Source: Chryseobacterium glaciei | GTDB lineage: Bacteria; Bacteroidota; Bacteroidia; Flavobacteriales; Weeksellaceae | Direction of reading: 5' to 3' | Assembly (NCBI RefSeq): GCF_001648155.1 | Contig: NZ_CP015199.1 | Coordinates: 682,001-746,000 of the forward strand | Length of the DNA: 64,000 nt | Shown here: positions 24,941 to 33,302 of the stretch, piece by piece | How the letters are laid out: the number at the start of each line of letters is the position of its first letter | How positions within the stretch are numbered: position 1 is the first letter of the stretch | Program-made: the position numbers and the translations under genes | Notes under the pieces: model-generated | Told to the model about the DNA's origin: nothing | The model's database searches: none | Seen by the model: only the letters and a program-made list of their open reading frames with translations

Positions 24941-26599
24941 CTATAAATCTTCTTCTGTTTTTTTCTTTTTCCCGAATAACTTCATGAAGTATTCCCATCC
25001 AAAGAACAAGATAAGAATCATCGCTGCAACCCACCAGTATGAAGTTTTGTTAGCTTCACCAGTGTTTGTTGCTTTAAACATTCTTTCCCAACGAACTTTT
25101 TTTGGAGCCTGATACGTAGAACTAGCATCAGCAAAAGCTCCCTGAACACTCATCCATGTAAATATTGGCTTCCCAACGATATTTTCCTCAGGAACGAAAC
25201 CAAAGAATCTAGCATCCAAAGAAGCATCTCTGTTGTCTCCTATCATCATAAAATAATCCTGTTTGATCGTATACTGACTCACTTCTTTTCCGTTGATGAA
25301 AATTTTATCGTTTTTCTTTTCTAAATTATTATGTTCATATTCAGAAATGATCCACTGATACATCGGTAAAGTTTCTTTATTGATTGCCACAACATCACCT
25401 TTCTTAGGAATTCTAACCGGGCCATACCAATCTTGGTTCCAAGGTTTGTTAACAGGGAAAATAGATTGTGTAGTGTCAATACTTTTTGTGTATGCCGTTT
25501 TATCAGCATTTAATTTATATGAAATTGTTGCAGAATCTTTTGGATACATGTTCTCCGTCATGTCGATCACATTCGGAAGAGCTTTGATCTCTGCAGCCGT
25601 TTTATCAGTTAATCCCTGAAAAGCATACATAAATCCTTTATCTGTCTGCATTTCTCTTACAGGCAAAAATCCATAGGTATTGTAAAGACTTGGGATATCT
25701 AACTGAGATCCTGTGTTTACAGTATATCCGTGCTGAACTTCCTGATCTCCAAGAACAACTTCCGGTTTATTGTTAACGAAAAGTCTTCCACCTCTCATTT
25801 CAAAAACATCACCAGCAGCAGCAACGCATCTTTTTACATAAGGATCTTTTCTGTCGATCGCTGTATGTACAGAATCCTGAGGATAGTTGAAAACAACTAC
25901 ATCATTTCTCTGAGGTTTGCTAAACTGAAATACTCTCTCATAAGGAAGTTTTACTCCATCAACATAAGATTTTGGGTCGTCTTTAGGATTTCCTTTTTCA
26001 CCAGAATCAAAAATAGTTCCCTGTAAGAAAGGTATTGCCAAAGGACGCATTGGAAGCCTGTAACCATAGCTCCATTTATTTACGAAAAGGAAATCTCCCA
26101 CCAATAACGTTCTTTCCATAGATCCTGTAGGAATCCCGAAAGGTTGCGTTACAAAAGAGTGAATAATTGTAGCAAAAACCACCGCAAACGTAATAGAACC
26201 CATGAAAGAGTCTTTTTTCTTTGCATTTTTTTCTTCGTCTGTTAAGAATAATTCGTTTTCATCTTCTAACTCTACATCTTTTGAGTAGTTTACACTTGCC
26301 ATGTAAATAAATGGAAGGATCACCGTAAGCAACTGATTCTGGAAAAGGCTTTTTCCAAATTTTTTCATTAAATAAATATGAAAAACAGACATCATGATCG
26401 GGCCAACGATCGGTAAATACGACAAAAGAGCCCACCATTTCGGATGTTTTGTTTCTTTTAAAATAATGAAATAGTTATAAAAAGGGATAAACGCAAAAAG
26501 CGGACTATACCCTAATTTCTTGAACAGTTTCCAAGTTGAAAGTCCCATTAATACAGATAAAATGAGGACGTATACTGTATAAGTTAAAAAATAATTCAT
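24941..26599 (-). CDS. lepB: Signal peptidase I (long Bacteroidota form)
   Basis: This membrane serine protease removes Sec and Tat signal peptides. The catalytic Ser160 is in GIPTGSMERTLLVGD and the general-base Lys256 is in YVKRCVAAAGD; the box MIGDNRDASLDARFFGFVP is also present. At 552 residues it is about twice the length of typical enzymes. The extra parts are three N-terminal membrane helices before the catalytic domain (residues 1-105), inserts within the domain and a C-terminal membrane helix followed by a Lys-rich tail. This long form is usual in flavobacteria. It lies between dapB and the WbqC gene in the common Bacteroidota order. Confidence 0.93.
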   Translation of the reverse strand: MNYFLTYTVYVLILSVLMGLSTWKLFKKLGYSPLFAFIPFYNYFIILKETKHPKWWALLSYLPIVGPIMMSVFHIYLMKKFGKSLFQNQLLTVILPFIYMASVNYSKDVELEDENELFLTDEEKNAKKKDSFMGSITFAVVFATIIHSFVTQPFGIPTGSMERTLLVGDFLFVNKWSYGYRLPMRPLAIPFLQGTIFDSGEKGNPKDDPKSYVDGVKLPYERVFQFSKPQRNDVVVFNYPQDSVHTAIDRKDPYVKRCVAAAGDVFEMRGGRLFVNNKPEVVLGDQEVQHGYTVNTGSQLDIPSLYNTYGFLPVREMQTDKGFMYAFQGLTDKTAAEIKALPNVIDMTENMYPKDSATISYKLNADKTAYTKSIDTTQSIFPVNKPWNQDWYGPVRIPKKGDVVAINKETLPMYQWIISEYEHNNLEKKNDKIFINGKEVSQYTIKQDYFMMIGDNRDASLDARFFGFVPEENIVGKPIFTWMSVQGAFADASSTYQAPKKVRWERMFKATNTGEANKTSYWWVAAMILILFFGWEYFMKLFGKKKKTEEDL

Positions 26600-26711
26600 A
26601 AATTTTTCTTGCCTAATCTATAATTTGAGTAATTGATAATGAACAATAGGTAATAAAAGCCCTTCTGATCATTCTCTAATTAGTTTACAATGTAGGGAAT
26701 TTGTTACAAAA

Positions 26712-27413
26712 TTAAAGTCCTAAAACATCTTTCATTGTAAAATTTCCTTTTTTATCTTTGATCCATTCTGCAGCAACAACAGCGCCTAATGCAAAACCGT
26801 TTCTGTTGAATGCCGTATGTTTGATCTCAATTTCATCAACCTCACTTCTGTAAAAAACACTGTGAGTTCCCGGAACTTCATCTTCACGCACAGCAAAAAT
26901 ACCCAATTGATCTCCTTGAGTTTCTTCCAGTTTCCATGCGTTAAATTTCGGGTTGTGTTTAAAAATACCTTCTGCAATAGAAATCGCAGTTCCACTTGGT
27001 GCATCCAGCTTGTGAACGTGATGAATTTCTTCTAACTGACAAGAATATTCATCAACATTTTTCATTAAATCAGCCAACTTTTCGTTTAAAGCAAAAAATA
27101 AATTCACTCCTAAACTGAAATTTGAGCCATATAAGAATGCCGTATTATTTTCAACAGCAATTTTTTCAATTTCTTCTTTTTTCTCCAGCCAACCAGTAGT
27201 TCCGCTAATCACCGGAATTTGGTTTTCAAGACAAGATTTAATATTATTATAAGCTACTTCCGGCAAAGAAAATTCGATAACAACATCTGGATTATTAAGG
27301 TTTTCAGCAGTTGGAGTTTCTTTTAATCTGGCAACTACTTCATGACCTCTTTTTGTAGCAATTTCATCAATGATCTTGCCCATTTTGCCGTATCCAACTA
27401 ATGCTATTTTCAT
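26712..27413 (-). CDS. dapB: 4-hydroxy-tetrahydrodipicolinate reductase
   Basis: The NAD(P)H-dependent reductase of the diaminopimelate/lysine pathway. The N-terminal Rossmann motif is ALVGYGKMGKIID. The substrate-binding and catalytic signature EIHHVHKLDAPSGTA is at about residues 128-142 and GTTGWL is near 72. At 233 residues it is the short form common in Bacteroidota. It lies between lepB (113-base gap) and the DUF5683 gene (187-base gap). Confidence 0.95.
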   Translation of the reverse strand: MKIALVGYGKMGKIIDEIATKRGHEVVARLKETPTAENLNNPDVVIEFSLPEVAYNNIKSCLENQIPVISGTTGWLEKKEEIEKIAVENNTAFLYGSNFSLGVNLFFALNEKLADLMKNVDEYSCQLEEIHHVHKLDAPSGTAISIAEGIFKHNPKFNAWKLEETQGDQLGIFAVREDEVPGTHSVFYRSEVDEIEIKHTAFNRNGFALGAVVAAEWIKDKKGNFTMKDVLGL

Positions 27414-27600
27414 GTACTTTTATTTAATCTTATAATTTAATGCAAAAAGTTTGCATTTTTATTTATTTGAAACATTAAGAACATTTAAGAAATTAAGTTT
27501 AATTAAGAAAATCAAATTGATTTTTAATGCTTAAAGCAACGCTAAACTTAATATTCTTAACTCCTTAATAAAAATCTTAATGGTTAAAATAATATTTTTT

Positions 27601-28239
27601 TTAAAATCTATAACTTAAACTCAATCCTGTTTTTGGAGGATTGATACCATACTGATCCTGAATAACTGCAGGAGTAAAAGTCAAATCCGGGTCGTGACGG
27701 CTTTCATAAAGATGTGCGTCTACCACAGCATCAACAATATTCAGAATATAAATCAATCCTGTAATTGCGATGGCGTAATCTCTTTGTCTTTTTGATTTAT
27801 CCTGTGCATTTCCAAATGCAACTTTATCGAGCCACGGATGACTGTCTACAAACTCATTTGGAGTTCCGTTCAGTTTGGCGATGTAGTATTCTCGGTACTT
27901 TTTGTATTGCTTGTCGTTCCACATTGCAATTCCGACACCTGCTCCAACAGCTCCCCAAACGATAGGAACTTTCCAATATTTTTTATTGTAAAACTGACCT
28001 AATCCCGGCAAAACAGCAGAATACAATCCCGCTCTTGTAGGATTCAATTTTAATGTTTTTTTGGTTGGCCCGCTCGCACCTTCAAGATCTGCAACTATTT
28101 TAGCTTCAGATTTTGCTGGCTTTGCAGCAGAGATACTGTCTTTCGGATGGTGTTCTACCCGAATAGTATCGTTAGGATTTACTTGTGAATAGGCGATAGC
28201 AAATAGACACAAGAAAAAAGTGAAAAATAATTTCTTCAT
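27601..28239 (-). CDS. DUF5683 family membrane protein
   Basis: A signal peptide (MKKLFFTFFLCLFAIAYSQ) and a DUF5683 core: GLYSAVLPGLGQFYNKKYWK, then two membrane-like helices (VPIVWGAVGAGVGIAMW, and AIAITGLIYILNIVDAVVDAHL). The function of the family is not known. It starts directly after the parB stop (adjacent bases 28239/28240), as in most Bacteroidota genomes where it follows parAB. Confidence 0.85.
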   Translation of the reverse strand: MKKLFFTFFLCLFAIAYSQVNPNDTIRVEHHPKDSISAAKPAKSEAKIVADLEGASGPTKKTLKLNPTRAGLYSAVLPGLGQFYNKKYWKVPIVWGAVGAGVGIAMWNDKQYKKYREYYIAKLNGTPNEFVDSHPWLDKVAFGNAQDKSKRQRDYAIAITGLIYILNIVDAVVDAHLYESRHDPDLTFTPAVIQDQYGINPPKTGLSLSYRF

Positions 28240-29130
28240 TTATTTAATATGAGATAAAATATATTCCAGCTCGTCTTCATTTTTGAAATCCAGAACAATT
28301 TTACCTTTTTTACCATTTCCGGAGGCTTTGATCTCCACTTTTACTTCTAAAATATCAGCAATCGTTTTTTGTACTCTCTTATAATTATTTGAAAGCTCAA
28401 TCGTTGCTTTTTTGGCAGCCGGTGATTTTGGATTTTTCAATGCAGCAGCAGCCTGTTCAGTCTGACGAACATTCAGTTTTTCTTTAATAATTAAATTAAA
28501 TAAAGTCTGCTGATCTTCTTCATTTTCAAGACTGATGATCGCTCTACCGTGACCTGCAGAAATCTCACCACTTCTGATAGCATTCTGAATGTCCGGATTT
28601 AACCTTAACAATCTGATAGAGTTGGTAATAGTACTTCTGTCCTTTCCTACTCTTTGGCTTAAATTTTCCTGAGTAAGACCGATTTCGTCCATCAATCTCT
28701 GATACGTTAATGCAATTTCAATCGCATCAAGATCTTCTCTTTGGATATTTTCAACAAGAGCCATCTCAAGAAGCTCCTGATCGTTTACTAAACGAATATA
28801 AGACGGAATAGAAGTTAATCCCGCAAGTTTACTTGCTCTGAAACGTCTTTCCCCAGATATAATTTCGAACTTTTCGCCATCTTTTCTTAACGTAATTGGT
28901 TGAATTACGCCTAAGTTTTTAATAGACTGCGCGAGTTCGTTTAATGCCTTTTCATCAAAATAAGTTCTTGGTTGAGTCGGGTTCGGATAAATATCTTCAA
29001 TCGATACTTCTACGATACTTCCTACAAACTTATCTGCTCCCTCATCAGTAGCAGAATTGACCATAGCCTTGGATTCTGCACTTAAAATTGCTCCCAAACC
29101 ACGTCCCATAGCTCTTTTTTTGTCCTTCAT
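28240..29130 (-). CDS. parB: Chromosome partitioning protein ParB
   Basis: A CTP-dependent DNA clamp that loads at parS sites and with ParA moves the replication origin region. The N-terminus MKDKKRAMGRGLGAIL is typical. The ParB/sulfiredoxin-like CTPase domain shows ISGERRFRASKLAG (about 93-106) and ENIQREDLDAIE. The helix-turn-helix is at about 155-180 (LTQENLSQRVGKDRSTITN), and a dimerisation domain ends the protein. It follows parA with a 40-base gap. I did not find a palindromic parS site in the immediate neighbourhood. Confidence 0.95.
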   Translation of the reverse strand: MKDKKRAMGRGLGAILSAESKAMVNSATDEGADKFVGSIVEVSIEDIYPNPTQPRTYFDEKALNELAQSIKNLGVIQPITLRKDGEKFEIISGERRFRASKLAGLTSIPSYIRLVNDQELLEMALVENIQREDLDAIEIALTYQRLMDEIGLTQENLSQRVGKDRSTITNSIRLLRLNPDIQNAIRSGEISAGHGRAIISLENEEDQQTLFNLIIKEKLNVRQTEQAAAALKNPKSPAAKKATIELSNNYKRVQKTIADILEVKVEIKASGNGKKGKIVLDFKNEDELEYILSHIK

Positions 29131-29170
29131 ATTATGCTTTAAGCTTTAAGCTTTTGGCTTTAAGCCTTTT

Positions 29171-29944
29171 TTAATTCTTAACTAAATTCTCGTTCTTCAA
29201 TAAAACCTCTTCTGCCAACTGAATGTATTGGATCGCTCCTTTACTTTCGGCATCATAATTTAAGATACTTTCTCCGAAACTTGGTGCTTCACTCAATCTT
29301 ACGTTTCTGCTGATGATTGTTTCAAAAACCATTTCAGGGAAATGCAGATTCACCTCTTCTACAACCTGATTAGACAATCTCAATCTGCTGTCATACATTG
29401 TTAAAAGCAAACCTTCGATATCTAAATCTTTGTTATGGATTTTCTGAACATTTTTAATCGTATTCAATAATTTTCCTAATCCTTCCAAAGCAAAATACTC
29501 ACATTGAATCGGGATAATTACAGAATCTGCTGCTGTAAGTGCATTCACAGTGATCAAACCTAAACTCGGTGCGCAATCAATGATAATATAATCGTAATCA
29601 TCTCTTACACTTTGCAATGCTTTTTTAAGCATGTACTCACGATTTACTTTGTCTACCAATTCGATCTCCGCAGCAACCAAGTCGATGTGAGAAGGAACAA
29701 TATCCAGGTTTGGTGTAGCTGTTCTTTTGATACATGTTCTTGTATCAACACTGTGCTCCAGCAAGTTATATGTAGAATACTGAACGTCATCCACTCCTAA
29801 ACCGGATGTTGCATTAGCCTGAGGATCAGCATCAATGATTAATATTTTCTTTTCTAATACCCCTAATGCTGCGGCTAAATTTACAGCTGTTGTAGTTTTT
29901 CCAACTCCTCCTTTTTGATTAGCGATACCTATGATTTTTGCCAT
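29171..29944 (-). CDS. parA: Chromosome partitioning ATPase ParA
   Basis: A deviant-Walker ATPase of the ParA/Soj family. The start at 29944 gives MAKIIGIANQKGGVGKTTT, the standard N-terminus; the seven residues before it in frame are not family-like. The Walker A motif is KGGVGKTT and the Walker B-like motif is YDYIIIDCAPSLG. The length of 257 residues is normal. It is the first gene of the parA-parB-DUF5683 unit. The space upstream holds a palindrome with DnaA-box-like ends. Confidence 0.96.
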   Translation of the reverse strand: MAKIIGIANQKGGVGKTTTAVNLAAALGVLEKKILIIDADPQANATSGLGVDDVQYSTYNLLEHSVDTRTCIKRTATPNLDIVPSHIDLVAAEIELVDKVNREYMLKKALQSVRDDYDYIIIDCAPSLGLITVNALTAADSVIIPIQCEYFALEGLGKLLNTIKNVQKIHNKDLDIEGLLLTMYDSRLRLSNQVVEEVNLHFPEMVFETIISRNVRLSEAPSFGESILNYDAESKGAIQYIQLAEEVLLKNENLVKN

Positions 29945-30049
29945 TATTAGAACTTTAAGCCTCAAAAATACACTTTTTTCTTTGCTATTAATGAATGGAG
30001 AAAACTAAAATTGAGTTAAAATATTGTTAACAAGCATTTTAAGTATAAA

Positions 30050-30086
30050 AAAAATTATCCACAAAAATTAGCTTTTTGTGGATAAC
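30050..30086 (-). terminator. Terminator of tonB, built from two inverted DnaA-box-like sequences
   Basis: TTATCCACAAAAA (30055-30067) pairs with TTTTTGTGGATAA (30073-30085), and on the minus strand the stem runs into eight Ts. This is a good intrinsic terminator for the gene ending at 30260. Both arms also carry the 9-mer TTATCCACA, which equals the DnaA-box consensus. Confidence 0.7.
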
Positions 30087-30140
30087 TATCAAGATTTGTA
30101 TTTAAAATTTTGAATGCCTGCTTTTAATAATAATTTTATT

Positions 30141-30236
30141 TTTAACGCAAAACACACAAAGGTTTCTAGAATACTTAACGCTTTTAAGATTCGCAAAGGC
30201 ACTCTACTCAGCAAAGTTCACAAAGATTTTTAAATT
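30141..30236. repeat. Dispersed intergenic repeat, family F
   Basis: It contains TTAACGCAAA, TTCGCAAAGGC and CTCAGCAAAG. The same phrases in the same order occur at 33163-33240. No gene is present between 29945 and 30259. Confidence 0.65.
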
Positions 30237-30259
30237 ATATCAAATTGTGGATAATTATA

Positions 30260-31099
30260 TTAATTATCAAACTTCATTGAGATTGGAAATTTGAAATAAC
30301 TTCTTACTGATTCACCTTGTTTATTTTTCCCAGGTACCCATTTTCCTCTGATAGATTTAATAGTTCTGATAGCTTCGCTATTAAAATTAGCATCTTTACC
30401 ATCAGCTTTAATTCCTGAGATAGTTCCATTTGTTTCTACGATGAAAGTAATGGTAGTTTTCATTACATCTTCATTTTCAAATCCCGAACCGTCAAAGTTG
30501 CTTATTACTTTATTTCTGAAAGTATTAATTCCACCTTCAAAAGCTGCTTCAACACTTAAACCACCTGACCCAACAATTTCATTAGGATCTTTTACAGGAA
30601 CAACTGGCTCTGGCTTTACAGATGGTATAGTTCCTGGATTAATAGGCGGAGCTATTGGTGTATAACTATCTGGTTTAGCTGGCTCAGCTTTAAAATCATT
30701 TTTAAAACCAGCAACAGCGTCAGTTGGAATCTCCTCTTTTTTAGGTTCAACTGCATTTTTAGTTGGAGTAGGAACAGTATTATCAAATTGTTTTACACTT
30801 GGCGGAGGTGTAGCTTTAGGCGGTAAAACAGTTGCTGGCGGATCTTCAGTTTCAGCAATATAAACTGGTGGAGGTAATACATAACCTCCTGTATCAGATA
30901 CATCAGGAGTTTTAAATGCATTAATAACTATAGGTGTAATTGAAATCGCAGCCAACAAACTCACTCCTATAAAAAGCGCTTTGGTTAGTATTCTGTCTGA
31001 TTCATTTCTTAAAGCATAAGCACCATATTCTTTGTTACGATGCTCGAATAGGATCTCGTTAAAGCGAAATTCCTGATTAGTGTTTAGGTGTTTCATCAC
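30260..31099 (-). CDS. TonB-like energy transducer
   Basis: The 279 residues comprise a cytoplasmic N-terminus with the Bacteroidota phrase EILFEHRNKEYGAYALR, one membrane helix (about residues 44-62, ALFIGVSLLAAISITPIVI), a Pro-rich periplasmic spacer (about 75-180) and a C-terminal TonB domain (TTITFIVETNGTISGIK, IRSIRGKWVPGKNKQGE). TonB passes proton-motive energy from ExbBD to outer-membrane receptors. No exbB/exbD genes are adjacent. Either of two consecutive ATGs may be the start. Confidence 0.9.
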   Translation of the reverse strand: MMKHLNTNQEFRFNEILFEHRNKEYGAYALRNESDRILTKALFIGVSLLAAISITPIVINAFKTPDVSDTGGYVLPPPVYIAETEDPPATVLPPKATPPPSVKQFDNTVPTPTKNAVEPKKEEIPTDAVAGFKNDFKAEPAKPDSYTPIAPPINPGTIPSVKPEPVVPVKDPNEIVGSGGLSVEAAFEGGINTFRNKVISNFDGSGFENEDVMKTTITFIVETNGTISGIKADGKDANFNSEAIRTIKSIRGKWVPGKNKQGESVRSYFKFPISMKFDN

Positions 31100-31406
31100 T
31101 TAAAATATTTAAACTGTTAATATAAGGTGATTATTAGTTTTAGTAGCTCTTATCGATAAGCATTGTTTCAATATCAAAAAATTTGCCAAAAAATTGTTAA
31201 AACTGTAACATTTTAAAAATTTTTATAACAATCTTAAAATTTAACTATGCTAAAAATAATAACAGTCTAAAAATAAGAGGTATAAGATTTTTATTTTTCA
31301 ATGATAATTTCATTTTAATTCAAAAAATTCAACGTAAACTAAAAAATAGTAAAAACCACACTCCCAAAATCGGAAAAATACTGAGACTTTCTTTCTCAAC
31401 CCGAAA
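31100..31406. other. A/T-rich spacer before the unknown three-gene cassette
   Basis: There is no gene here. It must hold the tonB promoter, which I could not pin down. The 12-base palindrome CTTATCGATAAG at 31149-31160 is the only clear symmetric motif. Confidence 0.4.
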
Positions 31407-31414
31407 TACATTTG
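31407..31414 (+). promoter_or_regulatory. -7 box of the 31484 gene
   Basis: TACATTTG matches TAnnTTTG and would give a leader of about 65 bases. Confidence 0.45.
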
Positions 31415-31469
31415 TACCATAAGAAATCGGGGAATGCTGAAAACCGAAAAGAGTAAGCAAAAAAAATTT

Positions 31470-31477
31470 AAAAACTA
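31470..31477 (+). promoter_or_regulatory. Shared octamer before the first cassette gene
   Basis: AAAAACTA followed by six bases and ATG. The same octamer at the same distance precedes the genes at 33303 and 35404. Confidence 0.5.
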
Positions 31478-31483
31478 ATAATT

Positions 31484-33085
31484 ATGCCAACTTTAACCCA
31501 AGAAGCTAGATCAAACTCATTAATGAGCATGCTTTTAAAACAAGTTTACGATTCTGTAACCAACGGTGGAGATCCGGATTCAATCGGTCCAAATGACTTT
31601 ATCGCATTCGACCCAATCGGACTTACGTTAACAGAAGACACTTTTGATTATGCATTAAACGGTTTATTCGGAAATGCCCCGGCTCCAAAACCATTATTGG
31701 ACGGAACAGGAAAACCAATTTTAGATGCTAACGGAAATCCTAAAACAAATTTAGAAGAATTCCAAAATGCAATGAAAGACAGTAAGTTCCGTAAATATCT
31801 TCAAATGGAACAGTTTTCTGCAATGGTAGACGCCATTCCTTCTCAATTACCACCACTTACATCAAGCGGAAACGGAAGAGAGATTACTATTTTCAATGAT
31901 TCTTCAAAAAGAGTTTCCAAAGTGTATGAAGATTTGATGCAATGGTCTGTTGTAGTTGATACACCAATGGATCCGAAAGTTGAAAAAAATCTTGAAAAAC
32001 TAAGAGACAAACTTTTCAAAATCAAAGTAATAAAAAATCCTGATTTTGATGAAAATGCTCCTGTTGATGATTTAAACAAGCCAGAATTACACCAAACTTT
32101 TGTTGCTCCGATGTATTCAAAATATATCGAGTATCAAATGAAATATTACGATATTGTTGACACGAATAATTCAATAAGAATCGATTCTGACAACGGAGAT
32201 CCGGATGCAATGGCAACTATATCTATCGATGGTAAAAACATGAAAAAAAGAGAAGATGCAGCATTAAAAGCATGGCAATCTCTAGGTTACAAAGAAGCTG
32301 TTGAAAGAATTCAGAATTATCTGAGCGAAATTGAAGAAAAACATATGTTGGTCATCAAAAAACGTCTTCAGTCAGAATTCAGAAACAGCCAGAGAACAAG
32401 AGTGATTGATTATATTAATTATTCTCCATCAATTCCAATCTCAGCAAACGCTTTGAAAGAATCTAAAAACTGGCCAACGATTTCAATGTATGAAGGAAGT
32501 GCGCACAGCGATTATTCTAAAACAATTCACAACTGGAGCGCGGGTGCAGGATTCAGCATGGGATTATTCAGTATTGGTGCGAGAAACAGCGGAAATACGA
32601 CAAGAACATCGATGAATACGGATTTCAGCAACCTTAAAATTTCATTTAAACTTGGAAAAGTAAGAGTGGAAAGAGGATGGTTCAGCGAAGAATTTGTAGA
32701 ATCAAAATACTGGAAACTTCACGAAACTTCTCCACAATCATTAAACGGAGACATCATCAGTGATGGTAAAGGAAAAGGTTTAATGCCAATGATCGTTACA
32801 GAATTGATCATCGCAAGAGATGTAATGCTGGATTTCAGTGAAAACAGCACTGCTTATAAAGCTGCAAGCACAAAAATAAGTTCTGGAGCGGCAGTAGGAA
32901 TCGGACCATTCGTATTCGGTGGAAGCCATAATTACGAAAATCAAAATTCTCAAACTGATGCAAAATGGAGCGGTAAAAAACTACAGTCAAACGGTATCTA
33001 TATTATCGGATACAAATGTCATGTAGTTCCAAAATCTCCAAATCCAAACCCGGATATCAAAGTTTGGACAGACGGTAAATCATAA
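31484..33085 (+). CDS. Unknown 533-residue protein, first gene of a three-gene cassette
   Basis: I do not recognise a named family. There is no signal peptide, lipobox or membrane helix. Residues 1-300 look mostly helical and charged (for example KVEKNLEKLRDKLFKIKV). Residues 340-515 are beta-rich: a Gly/Ser hairpin-like stretch (WSAGAGFSMGLFSIGARNSG, 351-370), then ISFKLGKVRVERGWFSEEF (385-403), LMPMIVTELIIARDVMLDFS (433-452) and a second Gly-rich stretch (SGAAVGIGPFVFGGSHNY, 467-484). The RxWF block and the block after it recur in the next gene, so the two are distant paralogues over that region. The Gly-rich pair could be amphipathic hairpins, but pore formation would be a guess. Confidence 0.8.
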   Translation: MPTLTQEARSNSLMSMLLKQVYDSVTNGGDPDSIGPNDFIAFDPIGLTLTEDTFDYALNGLFGNAPAPKPLLDGTGKPILDANGNPKTNLEEFQNAMKDSKFRKYLQMEQFSAMVDAIPSQLPPLTSSGNGREITIFNDSSKRVSKVYEDLMQWSVVVDTPMDPKVEKNLEKLRDKLFKIKVIKNPDFDENAPVDDLNKPELHQTFVAPMYSKYIEYQMKYYDIVDTNNSIRIDSDNGDPDAMATISIDGKNMKKREDAALKAWQSLGYKEAVERIQNYLSEIEEKHMLVIKKRLQSEFRNSQRTRVIDYINYSPSIPISANALKESKNWPTISMYEGSAHSDYSKTIHNWSAGAGFSMGLFSIGARNSGNTTRTSMNTDFSNLKISFKLGKVRVERGWFSEEFVESKYWKLHETSPQSLNGDIISDGKGKGLMPMIVTELIIARDVMLDFSENSTAYKAASTKISSGAAVGIGPFVFGGSHNYENQNSQTDAKWSGKKLQSNGIYIIGYKCHVVPKSPNPNPDIKVWTDGKS

Positions 33086-33100
33086 TATCCTTCTCAATAG

Positions 33101-33137
33101 AATAGCCGGCAGAAGCTTTTTTCTGTCGGTTATTTAT
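33101..33137 (+). terminator. Terminator after the first cassette gene
   Basis: AATAGCCGGCAG pairs with CTGTCGGTTATT (G-U pairs allowed) around a T-rich loop, 15 bases after the stop. Confidence 0.65.
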
Positions 33138-33162
33138 AAAATTTTTGATTGTTGATAATTTT

Positions 33163-33240
33163 TTAACGCAAAGTTCGCAAAGATTTTTTTGAAAAACTCA
33201 CTGTTGATTTTCGTTCGCAAAGGCGTTTCACTCAGCAAAG
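33163..33240. repeat. Dispersed intergenic repeat, family F (second copy)
   Basis: TTAACGCAAAGTTCGCAAAG, then TTCGCAAAGGC and CTCAGCAAAG, as in 30141-30236. Confidence 0.65.
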
Positions 33241-33288
33241 AACTTACTATTTTTTAGATTTAAAACCAATCAAAAACACCTAATAACC

Positions 33289-33296
33289 AAAAACTA
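33289..33296 (+). promoter_or_regulatory. Shared octamer before the second cassette gene
   Basis: AAAAACTA, six bases, ATG at 33303. It is identical in sequence and distance to the sites at 31470 and 35390. Confidence 0.5.
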
Positions 33297-33302
33297 CTTA
33301 CC

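Noticed and set aside
31149..31160. Palindrome CTTATCGATAAG as a regulator operator
   Set aside because: It is only 12 bases, occurs once in what I read and has no partner site; too weak to call.
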